The notes beneath the pieces are model-generated. The model saw nothing but the letters and a program-made list of their open reading frames with translations. It did no database searches and was not told the DNA's origin. Positions 15,693 through 22,645 of a stretch of 24,351 bases of DNA are shown here, one piece after another (the stretch's first letter is position 1; the number at the start of each line of letters is the position of its first letter). This stretch comes from an uncultured Bacilli bacterium (lineage in GTDB: Bacteria; Bacillota_I; Bacilli_A; RF39; UBA660). The position numbers and the translations under genes were made by a program. Where the stretch lies: assembly GCA_947632495.1 (NCBI GenBank), contig CANRPL010000014.1, positions 1 through 24,351 on the forward strand. The letters are read 5' to 3'.

Positions 15693-16658
15693 TTAAACAC
15701 TTTGATTAATGTGTTTTTCAATATATAAACGGTTATAAGCTTTAACAACAATACAACCAGGAAGATTAATCTTCATATTTGGTCGATCACTATTAATTAA
15801 ATTAATAATACTATCCGTATGTTGAGCAGTTAAAAGATTGACATTATCTAAATACTCTTCATGTAACCAACGATTTATAATGGCTTTAATAAGAACAATA
15901 TGTTGTCTTTTTAAAACATCAATATTGATAATATCATTCATAACAATCGCAGCATATATCTTTTCTACTTCATGTTCTACATAATCATTATAGTCATTTA
16001 AAACCTGACTATATTGTAGAAATTTAAGATGGACATTGTTTTTTTCTCTTTTTAAAGCTGGTAATAAATACTCACGATAACGATTACGAGTAATAGCTAA
16101 ATTTTTATTGCTGCTATCTTCAACATAAGGAATATTATTTTCTAAAGCGTATCTTAATATTTCTTCTTTAGAACAAGTAATAAGTGGCCTTAAAATAGTA
16201 TAATTTTTTCGTTCGACAACACTTTTAAACCCCGCATAACCTTTAAGTGTTGATCCTCTTACAATGCGCATTAAAATGGTTTCAATTAAATCATCACCAT
16301 GATGCGCGGTAAAAAGATATTTAGCATGATATTTTTTAATTATTTTATTAAAGAAAGCATATCTTTTTTCATGACCAATAGATTCTGTAAACTTATTTTG
16401 ATATTTTAATTTAATCATTTCAAAAATAACATCATGTTCAGCACAATAATCTTTAACAAAAATGGCCTCTTCATCACTTTCTTCACGAATGTTATGGTGA
16501 ACATGGGCACAGACGATTTGGATGGGAACTTCTCTTCTTATCCTTAATAGGTGATCTAGAAGCGTCATCGAATCAGCTCCACCTGATAAACCAATAACAA
16601 CATAATCACCCGCTTTTAACGAGCAATTTACACGTATAAAATCCAAAACCTCATCCAT
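15693..16658 (-). CDS. tilS: tRNA(Ile)-lysidine synthetase TilS, N-terminal catalytic part
   Basis: 321 residues ending at an in-frame TAA. The N-type PP-loop ATPase motif SGGADS is at 25-30 and later family motifs follow (HVHHNIREESDEEA, TAHHGDDLIETILMR, VEDSSNKNLAITRNR). TilS converts C34 of the CAU-anticodon tRNA-Ile to lysidine so that it reads AUA, an essential reaction in most bacteria. Bacillus TilS is about 470 residues with a C-terminal domain; here that domain lies beyond the stop. Short TilS proteins without it (for example Aquifex, a little over 300 residues) are functional, so this product may still work. AAGTGGTGA precedes the ATG. It is transcribed with ftsH from the promoter at 16675-16703. 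Confidence 0.88.
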   Translation of the reverse strand: MDEVLDFIRVNCSLKAGDYVVIGLSGGADSMTLLDHLLRIRREVPIQIVCAHVHHNIREESDEEAIFVKDYCAEHDVIFEMIKLKYQNKFTESIGHEKRYAFFNKIIKKYHAKYLFTAHHGDDLIETILMRIVRGSTLKGYAGFKSVVERKNYTILRPLITCSKEEILRYALENNIPYVEDSSNKNLAITRNRYREYLLPALKREKNNVHLKFLQYSQVLNDYNDYVEHEVEKIYAAIVMNDIINIDVLKRQHIVLIKAIINRWLHEEYLDNVNLLTAQHTDSIINLINSDRPNMKINLPGCIVVKAYNRLYIEKHINQSV

Positions 16659-16674
16659 CTAAATCACCACTTAT

Positions 16675-16703
16675 ATTGTAATATAAAAAGCCTATTATTA
16701 CAA
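16675..16703 (-). promoter_or_regulatory. Probable sigma-A promoter of tilS-ftsH
   Basis: Minus strand TTGTAA (16703-16698), 17-base spacer, TACAAT (16680-16675), 16 bases before the tilS ATG. The leader is short, but it includes GGTGAT. Confidence 0.55.
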
Positions 16704-16713
16704 CAGAATATAC

Positions 16714-16738
16714 AATAAAAAGTCGCCAGAGCAACTTT
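16714..16738 (-). terminator. Intrinsic terminator after ung
   Basis: Minus strand stem AAAGTTGC / GCGACTTT (one G-U pair) with loop TCTG, followed by TTATT after the arm's own T run. It abuts the ung stop codon. The G-U pair becomes a C-A mismatch in the plus-strand RNA, so it is oriented for the minus strand. Confidence 0.75.
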
Positions 16739-17389
16739 TTACCAATGAATAGGTTCTTCATGATTCTGTTCTAAAATATTATTAATCTTACTGAAAGGTT
16801 TACTACCAAAAAAACCACGATATGCTGATAAAGGTGATGGGTGTACAGCTTCAATAATATAGTGTCTTTTATTAGTAATAAGATACTTCTTACTGCGAGC
16901 AAAACTTCCCCATAAAACAAAGATAACCGGCTTTTCTCGATCATTTAAATGTTTAATGATTGAATCCGTAAATATCTCCCAACCCTTATCTTTATGAGAT
17001 AATGGTCGATCTTCAACAACCGTCATAATAGAGTTAAGAAGTAAAACACCCTCTTTAGCCCAGTCGGTTAAATCACTCTTCGTCCTTTTGACGCCAATAT
17101 CATCTTCAAGTTCCTTAAAAATATTTTGAAGGGACGGTGGCATTGGTACGCCATCTCTAACAGAAAAAGATAGACCATGAGCTTCACCTAAACCATGATA
17201 TGGATCTTGTCCTAAAATAACTACCTTAACCTCATCATAATCGGTGAAACGTAAAGCATCAAAAATATTTTTATATGGTGGAAAACACCTTTTAGTCTTA
17301 TACTCTTCTCGAACAAAGATACCTAGCTTTTTAAACTATTCTTGCTGCATATCTTCTTTTAAAACAATATCCCATTTTTTATTAATCAT
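16739..17389 (-). pseudogene. ung: Uracil-DNA glycosylase, interrupted by TAG at codon 18
   Basis: Read from ATG 17389 the frame encodes a family 1 uracil-DNA glycosylase of about 216 residues, the normal length, except for TAG at codon 18 (17338-17336) within KEDMQQE-stop-FKKLGIF. The aligned Bacillus residue is aromatic (PYYQEL-like), so a TAT or TAC to TAG change is likely. Everything else looks intact: catalytic GQDPYHG at 60-66, GLSFSV, PPSLQNIFKEL, and HPSPLSAYRGFFG near 183. No standard start codon lies between the stop and GQDPYHG; the next ATG (17143) gives a 134-residue fragment without the catalytic Asp. The gene begins 3 bases after the rsmA stop, with AGGTGAG overlapping that stop. 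Unless the stop is a base-call error or is suppressed, the enzyme is lost. Confidence 0.85.
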
Positions 17390-17392
17390 AAC

Positions 17393-18226
17393 TCACCTAC
17401 TTAATGCATTACTTATATCAATAAAAATATCAATGGATAAAGCTTCAGCGCGAACACTTAAATCCAAGTTATATTTTTTTAATACTTCTTCTATTTTAAT
17501 TAAATCATAATCTTTTAGATTATTTTTTAATGTCTTACGTTTTTGCGTAAAACTATCTCTAATTAATCTAAAGAAAAGGTCTTCATCTACTACTTTGTTA
17601 GTCTGCTTTTTACGAATAAATTCAACGACAATACTATCAACATTTGGTTTTGGAATAAAGACATTACGACTAACATCTAATAATTTATGGACCTCATAAT
17701 AGTAATTTAAGTAAACGGATAAAGATCCATAATCCTTTGTTCCTGGTACCGCCTTAAAACGATCTCCTACTTCCTTTTGGACCATAACTACAATTTTATC
17801 AATAGGCAATTTGTCTTCGATAATCTTAACGATTATTGGTGTAGTTATATAGTAAGGAAGATTCGCTACAACATATATTTTTTGATATTGATATTTTTCT
17901 ATATCTTCTTTAACGTTAGCCTTTAAAAAATCTTCATACTTAATCTCAATATTATGACAATCTTTTAAATTACTATCAAGAATATCTTTCAAGGTTGCAT
18001 CAATTTCATAACATAAAACATTTTGCGCTACTAATGATAGTTTATAAGTTAATGAACCAGCTCCAGGTCCAATCTCAATGACTAGAGTATCTTTATCTAT
18101 TAAAGACTTTCTAATGATACTATCAATAATATTTTCATCACATATAAAATTTTGTCCATATTGTTTTTTTAATCTAAAATCATTATTATCTAAATGCTCT
18201 TGCATTTTTTTAGGTGAATATTCCAT
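17393..18226 (-). CDS. rsmA: 16S rRNA dimethyladenosine transferase RsmA (KsgA)
   Basis: 277 residues, full length. It dimethylates two adjacent adenosines in the 3'-terminal hairpin of 16S rRNA during small-subunit assembly. The family start KKQYGQNFICDENI is followed by the SAM-binding motif EIGPGAGSLT (51-60), an acidic ribose contact (CYEID), and catalytic NLPYYITTPI (122-131). The C-terminal domain includes SFTQKRKTLKNNL, a conserved RsmA sequence. It lies downstream of tatD and the 3D-domain gene, as in B. subtilis (yabD-yabE-rnmV-ksgA), but rnmV is missing. GGTGGT before the ATG is a weak ribosome binding site. Confidence 0.97.
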   Translation of the reverse strand: MEYSPKKMQEHLDNNDFRLKKQYGQNFICDENIIDSIIRKSLIDKDTLVIEIGPGAGSLTYKLSLVAQNVLCYEIDATLKDILDSNLKDCHNIEIKYEDFLKANVKEDIEKYQYQKIYVVANLPYYITTPIIVKIIEDKLPIDKIVVMVQKEVGDRFKAVPGTKDYGSLSVYLNYYYEVHKLLDVSRNVFIPKPNVDSIVVEFIRKKQTNKVVDEDLFFRLIRDSFTQKRKTLKNNLKDYDLIKIEEVLKKYNLDLSVRAEALSIDIFIDISNALSR

Positions 18227-18241
18227 ACGACCACCATCTTC

Positions 18242-18270
18242 ATTATAACAAAAAAAGAGCTTATATTAAA
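18242..18270 (-). promoter_or_regulatory. Possible promoter of rsmA-ung
   Basis: Minus strand TATAAT (18247-18242), 17 bases after a poor -35 (TTTAAT, 18270-18265) that overlaps the upstream terminator. The perfect -10 is the main support. Confidence 0.4.
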
Positions 18271-18274
18271 GCTC
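18250..18274 (-). terminator. Intrinsic terminator after the 3D-domain gene
   Basis: Minus strand stem GAGCTT / AAGCTC with loop TAATAT, then seven T, 22 bases after the stop codon. Confidence 0.75.
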
Positions 18275-18295
18275 ATTAATCATAAAAAAAGAGGA

Positions 18296-19000
18296 TTACC
18301 ATCCCCATCTTTTAACTGTAAATTTTGCCGTTTTTGTATTAACTAATTTAGCTTCAGCTTTATTAGATTTAGAAAAAGCTAAATCCATCCAAACCTTACC
18401 TTGCTTCATAGCGCCACGCATTGAACCACCAGTATCTAGAACGACAGCATCAAAAGGAGCTGTTTTACCAGTATCAATATTAACAATCGTACCACATGGA
18501 AAGTATGATAAAGCTGCCGCTACTATTCTTACTTTACCAAATTCTTTATCAACATAATATTGACCATCTTTAATAAGACTATGCTTTTTATGTTCTCTTG
18601 TATAACAAGCTACATTACCAACTTTACTACATCCAAAACAATATGGTGTATAAGTAGTTAAACGGCCCGTATATTTACTTTGACGAGCAGTACCTATTTC
18701 AACAATTTCATTAACCGTTTTTCTTAAAACACTACTTTCACCATCAGCATACCGATAAATAAGTCCATATTGGCCTTCTTGTAAAACAGTTGGTGCCGAA
18801 TCTAGTGGTTTAGATTTATTATAGACATATACCGTCTTATAATCGACAACTTCATTTAAAACCGTAGCTGTTTTAGTATAATTCATATTATCAACATTTG
18901 CTTTATCTTCGCTATAAACATTTATACCAAAAAAAGATGTTAATGTTACGCAAAGAACGGATAACCAATTACCCAAAAGTTGAAGTAAATATATATCCAT
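18296..19000 (-). CDS. Exported 3D-domain cell-wall protein (YabE/YuiC-like)
   Basis: 234 residues. A hydrophobic N-terminus (IYLLQLLGNWLSVLCVTLTS) acts as signal or anchor. A G5-like segment follows (VYVYNKSKPLDSAPTVLQEG ... VNEIVEIGTA). The C-terminal 3D domain shows YTGRLTTYTPYC, FPCGTIVNID, VVLDTGG and WMDLAF, with the Asp residues that define the domain and a fold related to lytic transglycosylases such as MltA. Such proteins act on peptidoglycan in spore germination, resuscitation or growth. Three Cys (CFGC, VAC) near the fold are notable. I chose ATG 19000, backed by AGAGGTGA; the upstream ATG at 19099 would run into tatD. The location between tatD and rsmA matches yabE in B. subtilis. 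Confidence 0.85.
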   Translation of the reverse strand: MDIYLLQLLGNWLSVLCVTLTSFFGINVYSEDKANVDNMNYTKTATVLNEVVDYKTVYVYNKSKPLDSAPTVLQEGQYGLIYRYADGESSVLRKTVNEIVEIGTARQSKYTGRLTTYTPYCFGCSKVGNVACYTREHKKHSLIKDGQYYVDKEFGKVRIVAAALSYFPCGTIVNIDTGKTAPFDAVVLDTGGSMRGAMKQGKVWMDLAFSKSNKAEAKLVNTKTAKFTVKRWGW

Positions 19001-19034
19001 ATAGTCACCTCTGACTGGGATAATTTTACCATAC

Positions 19035-19781
19035 CTATAGTGGCAAGTCAAATTGACGAATGGCATTTTCCGTTGTAATCTTAAGCACTTCACTAACATC
19101 CATATCTTTAATTTCAGCTATTTTTTGAGCTATTAAATAGACATTGCTAGGATTATTTGGCTGACCACGATATGGTTCAGGGCTAAGATATGGTGAGTCC
19201 GTTTCTAAAAGAATGTTTTCGATAGGTATTTCTCTTACTACTTCGACTAACTTCTTAGCATTTTTAAAAGTAATAACACCACCTATTCCGAACATACATC
19301 CTAATTTAACAAATTCTCTAGCCATTTCTAAACTAGATGAATAGCAATGTAAATCGCATTTAACATCCGGATATTCACGTATAATGTCGTAAGTATCTTT
19401 AATCGCATCACGACTATGAATAACAACTGGCTTATGATATTTTGAGGCAAGATCGAGCATAGTTCTAAAAATATCTTTTTGCTTATCTATATCATCTATG
19501 CCATAGTGATAATCAAGTCCTATTTCGCCGATACCAACAATTTTCGGATGGTTTATGTTTTCTTCAATTATTTTAATACTCTTATTTGTTACTTGAGAAA
19601 CTTCTTCTGGCTGTATCCCAATAACACCATAAACTTTATCATATTTACTTACTAAATCAATAACTTCTAAATTAGTTTTATCATCACATCCAGCTACAAT
19701 CATATAGCCATTCATTTTATTTACTACTTCTTCAATATTGTCATAATATTCACTAAAGATATGACAATGAGTATCTATCAT
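19035..19781 (-). CDS. TatD family metal-dependent DNase/hydrolase
   Basis: 248 residues, normal for TatD. The amidohydrolase-type TIM barrel shows metal ligands H5/H7 (DTHCH), E86 (GIGEIGLDY), H122 (VVIHSRD), H145 (DLHCYS) and D195 (LETDSPYL). Family members have 3' exonuclease or deoxyribonuclease activity, with roles in DNA repair and turnover; the Bacillus ortholog is YabD. The usual HPH/HPE motif reads IGIQPEEV here, with Gln for the first His. It starts on the stop of the 54-residue membrane protein gene (ATGA overlap), so the two are coupled. Confidence 0.93.
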   Translation of the reverse strand: MIDTHCHIFSEYYDNIEEVVNKMNGYMIVAGCDDKTNLEVIDLVSKYDKVYGVIGIQPEEVSQVTNKSIKIIEENINHPKIVGIGEIGLDYHYGIDDIDKQKDIFRTMLDLASKYHKPVVIHSRDAIKDTYDIIREYPDVKCDLHCYSSSLEMAREFVKLGCMFGIGGVITFKNAKKLVEVVREIPIENILLETDSPYLSPEPYRGQPNNPSNVYLIAQKIAEIKDMDVSEVLKITTENAIRQFDLPL

Positions 19782-19942
19782 TTTTCCATTCTCAATAATT
19801 TGATAACAAAGATAATAGCTGTAATCATATATAATAGATCAATATATTTGAAGTTAGCAACAAAACTACATAATAACATTAACAATAAAACGATAATAAA
19901 ATTAATTACAACGCGTAATCCATAAGTGTTACTAGATGTCAT
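19778..19942 (-). CDS. Small two-helix membrane protein, function unknown
   Basis: 54 residues with two predicted membrane helices (VVINFIIVLLLMLLCSFVA and YIDLLYMITAIIFVIKLL) joined by a short NFK turn and ending in a basic RMEK. ATG 19942 was chosen because AGGAGAG lies 6 bases upstream; the frame is open to an ATG at 20020, but that extension has no ribosome binding site and crosses the likely promoter. It overlaps tatD by 4 bases. I do not recognise the family; it could be a small membrane accessory protein. Confidence 0.65.
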   Translation of the reverse strand: MTSSNTYGLRVVINFIIVLLLMLLCSFVANFKYIDLLYMITAIIFVIKLLRMEK

Positions 19943-19964
19943 ATAATCTCTCCTAACAGATATT

Positions 19965-19973
19965 AGTATAGCA
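19965..19973 (-). promoter_or_regulatory. Possible extended -10 promoter of the tatD operon
   Basis: Minus strand TGCTATACT, an extended -10 about 23 bases before the ATG at 19942. No convincing -35 is present. The upstream metG terminator makes a promoter here likely. Confidence 0.45.
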
Positions 19974-20038
19974 TAATAAAAAATATTATTGATAAATTTA
20001 TCTTCGACAAATGCATACATTTTACATTTATTTACGAC

Positions 20039-20066
20039 AAAAAAAGAATTATTGTGATAATTCTTT
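20039..20066 (-). terminator. Intrinsic terminator of metG
   Basis: Minus strand stem AAAGAATTAT / ATAATTCTTT with loop CACA, continuing into seven T. The metG stop codon lies in the 3' arm. Confidence 0.85.
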
Positions 20067-21605
20067 TAAAAAGGCTTCTTTATCAATACGAACAAATAGT
20101 GGTGATGGATCATTTAATTCTTTGCCGCTTTCTAATTTACCGAAAGTTTCAATACTTGAAAAATCAGTTAAATCAGTATTTAATTGCGCAAAAATTTTCT
20201 CCGCTGTCTCTGGTAAAAAGGAATGAAGTAATACCGCTCCTATTCTTATAGCTTCTAATAAATTATAAATAACGGTTTGAAGTCTTTCGGTATTCTCTTC
20301 TTTAGCAAGTGTCCATGGCGTTGTCTCATCAATATACTTATTACTACGTCTAAAGATTTCAAAGACGCTATCGATCGCATCAGCAACTCTTAAATTATTC
20401 ATATCTTCTGTTGTTTTAGTAATGGCACTAGTTACAGTATTGATTAAATCAGCATCAATATCTTCTTTAACGCCAATGCTAGGAACAATACCATTGAAAT
20501 ATTTTTTTGCCATTGAGATAGTTCGATTTACTAAATTACCTAAAATATTTGCTAAATCAGAATTATATCTTTCAATTAATAAATCATATGTTAAATTACC
20601 ATCATTAGCAAATGGTATTTCATGTAAGACATAATATCTTACAGCATCGACACCAAATAAGTCAGCTAAATCATCAGCATATATGGCATTACCACGACTC
20701 TTTCCTATTTTATCATTATTAGTTAAAAGCCAAGGATGACCAAATACTTGTTTTGGTAAATCAACATCTAATGACCATAAGAAACATGGCCAATAAATAG
20801 TATGAAAACGAATAATATCTTTACCAATTAAGTGTAGGTCTGCTGGCCAATATTTTTTAAATTCATCAGTTGGGTTATCAACATCAAAACCAATATTAGT
20901 AATATAGTTAGTTAATGCATCCAACCATACATAGACTACATGTTTAGAATCAAAATCAACTGGTATACCCCAAGTAAAAGAGGTTCTAGAAACACATAAA
21001 TCTTGTAACCCTGGTTTAATAAAATTATTTAACATCTCATTTTTACGAGATTCAGGTTGGATAAAATCAGGATGACTTTCAATGTATTCAACTAAACGAT
21101 CTTGATATTTAGATAACTTAAAGAAGTAAGCTTCTTCACTAGCTATTTTTACTTCACGACCACAATCGGGACATTTACCATCAACTAATTGTGATTCTGT
21201 CCAAAAAGATTCACAAGGAGTACAATATAATCCTTTATATTCACCTTTATAGATATCACCTTTATCGTACATCTTCTTAAATATCTTTTGAACTTGCTTT
21301 TCGTGTTTAGGATCTGTCGTACGAACAAAACGATCATAACTTGTATTCATTTTATCCCAAATACGCTTAATATCGCTCGCTACTTTATCAACATATTCTT
21401 GAGGGGTAATTCCCGCCTCTTTAGCTTTTAATTCTATTTTTTCACCATGTTCATCAGTACCTGTTTGAAAATATACATCATAACCTAATGCTCTTTTATA
21501 ACGCGCAATAGCGTCAGCTAAAATAATTTCATAAGTATTACCAATATGAGGTTTGCCTGATGTATAAGCAATTGCGGTACTTATATAATATTTTTCTTTT
21601 TCCAT
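20049..21605 (-). CDS. metG: Methionyl-tRNA synthetase
   Basis: 518 residues. The class I signatures are PHIGNTYE (HIGH, about 20-23) and DKIGKSRGN (KMSKS, 299-303). A zinc knuckle with C128-x2-C131 and C145-x2-C148 lies in the connective insertion. The enzyme ends at the anticodon-binding helical domain and lacks the C-terminal Trbp111/EMAP-like tRNA-binding domain that brings B. subtilis MetRS to about 660 residues, so it belongs to the shorter form. Expression is controlled by the T-box leader upstream. TTAGGAGGATT precedes the ATG. Confidence 0.97.
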   Translation of the reverse strand: MEKEKYYISTAIAYTSGKPHIGNTYEIILADAIARYKRALGYDVYFQTGTDEHGEKIELKAKEAGITPQEYVDKVASDIKRIWDKMNTSYDRFVRTTDPKHEKQVQKIFKKMYDKGDIYKGEYKGLYCTPCESFWTESQLVDGKCPDCGREVKIASEEAYFFKLSKYQDRLVEYIESHPDFIQPESRKNEMLNNFIKPGLQDLCVSRTSFTWGIPVDFDSKHVVYVWLDALTNYITNIGFDVDNPTDEFKKYWPADLHLIGKDIIRFHTIYWPCFLWSLDVDLPKQVFGHPWLLTNNDKIGKSRGNAIYADDLADLFGVDAVRYYVLHEIPFANDGNLTYDLLIERYNSDLANILGNLVNRTISMAKKYFNGIVPSIGVKEDIDADLINTVTSAITKTTEDMNNLRVADAIDSVFEIFRRSNKYIDETTPWTLAKEENTERLQTVIYNLLEAIRIGAVLLHSFLPETAEKIFAQLNTDLTDFSSIETFGKLESGKELNDPSPLFVRIDKEAFLKELSQ

Positions 21606-21651
21606 ATAATCCTCCTAATAATAAAATGCTCTTCTTTTTCTAAAAATGAAA

Positions 21652-21723
21652 TTAGCTACGCATTCGATCATCAATAATATTGCATTTTACTTGAGCAAAT
21701 AAAAATTTATCTTGCTTTAACAT
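21652..21723 (-). CDS. Candidate 23-residue small ORF between the T-box and metG
   Basis: Minus strand ATG (21723) preceded by GTAGGTGATAGT, a ribosome binding site as good as its neighbours'. The product starts MLKQDKFLFAQVK and ends in DDRMRS. It begins only 13 bases after the last T of the T-box terminator, so it would be translated only when the T-box antiterminates. The stop is 46 bases before metG. I recognise no family. It could be a real small protein or a short leader that affects metG translation. Confidence 0.4.
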   Translation of the reverse strand: MLKQDKFLFAQVKCNIIDDRMRS

Positions 21724-21735
21724 ACTATCACCTAC

Positions 21736-21951
21736 AAAAAAACACGGTCCATCCTAAAAGGACGAAAAACCGTGGTACCACCTTTATTCGTAAACATTGT
21801 TTACCTTTAAACTATAACGTTGTTAACGTCTTAATCTTATCCATTAAGAAGCTCCAGACCCATTCGAAATAGTTCCTATTTACTTGCTTTCACCTAACCA
21901 AGTTCTCTACGAAAATAATCCCTATTTTTCTTTCCTTCTTCGCCTCTAAAC
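21736..21951 (-). ncRNA. T-box riboswitch, methionine-specific, with terminator
   Basis: Minus strand. The conserved T-box sequence AAAGGTGGTACCACGG (21785-21770) is complete. Its terminator pairs CACGGT (21774-21769) with ACCGTG (21748-21743), followed by seven T (21742-21736). The expected stem I lies upstream, closed by AAGAAG with CTTCTT and including GAGAACTTGGTTAGGTGAAAG. A candidate specifier AUG is at 21863-21861 (CGAATGGGTC), which fits the downstream metG. Uncharged tRNA-Met should stabilise the antiterminator and switch metG on. Confidence 0.93.
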
Positions 21952-21957
21952 AACGCT

Positions 21958-21986
21958 ATTATAACATAACCTTTTCTTTTCTTCAA
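21958..21986 (-). promoter_or_regulatory. Sigma-A promoter of T-box-metG
   Basis: Minus strand TTGAAG (21986-21981), 17-base spacer ending in TGT, TATAAT (21963-21958): a near-consensus promoter with an extended -10, just after the spoVT stop. The start site should be near 21951. Confidence 0.8.
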
Positions 21987-21999
21987 GCTAAAGATAATT

Positions 22000-22527
22000 T
22001 TACTGTTCTAAATATTTAACTAAAAAATTAGTAACTATTTTAATAACTTTAAGATCTTGTTCATCTACCTTACTATTCTCTTTAAATAAACATATAATAC
22101 CTGCTTCTTCACTATTCGCGACTATCGTCTCATCAATATAGCTACAAGTTACAGTATCTTGATTAGTAATTGGCAACTCTTTTTCATATGTTTCAAAAAG
22201 AGCTTCACGACGATGAATAGCTTTAATCAAATAGGTACTAATATTTTTATTAATATATTTATCTTTATAATTACCAGTATACGCTAATATACGATCACGA
22301 TCAGCAATAAATACTTCAGCTTTTAAAAACATATTTAAAGTATCAGTTAACTCTTGCGCTAAAGACTGTAATTTACCTATTTTAGAATACTTTCTAATTG
22401 AAAAACCATCTTGAAATAAAACAAATTCTAAATAATCATTTTCTTTTATATTGAATCTTTCCCTAATCTCTTTAGGAATAACGATTCTCCCTAATGCATC
22501 TATTTTTCGGGTAATTCCTGTACTCAT
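22000..22527 (-). CDS. spoVT: SpoVT-like AbrB/GAF transcription regulator
   Basis: 175 residues, matching SpoVT length (178). An N-terminal AbrB swapped-hairpin DNA-binding domain (TGITRKIDALGRIVIPKEIR ...) is followed by a C-terminal GAF-like domain (residues about 55-175, including FIADRDRILAYTG and IVANSEEAGIICLF). In B. subtilis SpoVT is a tetrameric regulator of late forespore genes, so a spore programme is suggested but not proven; similar proteins exist in other Bacilli. I chose ATG 22527, backed by GGAAAGGTG, because the frame extends upstream into the divergent ppaC gene. No terminator was found before the T-box promoter. Confidence 0.87.
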   Translation of the reverse strand: MSTGITRKIDALGRIVIPKEIRERFNIKENDYLEFVLFQDGFSIRKYSKIGKLQSLAQELTDTLNMFLKAEVFIADRDRILAYTGNYKDKYINKNISTYLIKAIHRREALFETYEKELPITNQDTVTCSYIDETIVANSEEAGIICLFKENSKVDEQDLKVIKIVTNFLVKYLEQ

Positions 22528-22576
22528 AAACACGCACCTTTCCTTAATATTTTGGATGAATATTGCTTTTTTATAC

Positions 22577-22605
22577 TTTAAAAAAAGACGGGAATATGCT
22601 ACAAT
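22577..22605 (+). promoter_or_regulatory. Probable promoter of ppaC
   Basis: TTTAAA (22577-22582), 17-base spacer, TACAAT (22600-22605) with TGC ahead (extended -10), about 40 bases before the ATG. Confidence 0.55.
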
Positions 22606-22645
22606 GAAATAACCATAGAATAAATATTTAAAAAGGGGTGACATA

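Noticed and set aside
15693..17389. Alternative genetic code reading TAA or TAG as sense
   Set aside because: TAA and TAG both end other intact genes here (for example TAG at 878 and 3078, TAA at 20049), and TGA ends rsmA and essC, so the standard code holds.
19001..19099. N-terminal extension of the 3D-domain protein
   Set aside because: It overlaps tatD and would bury the signal peptide; AGAGGTGA supports the ATG at 19000.
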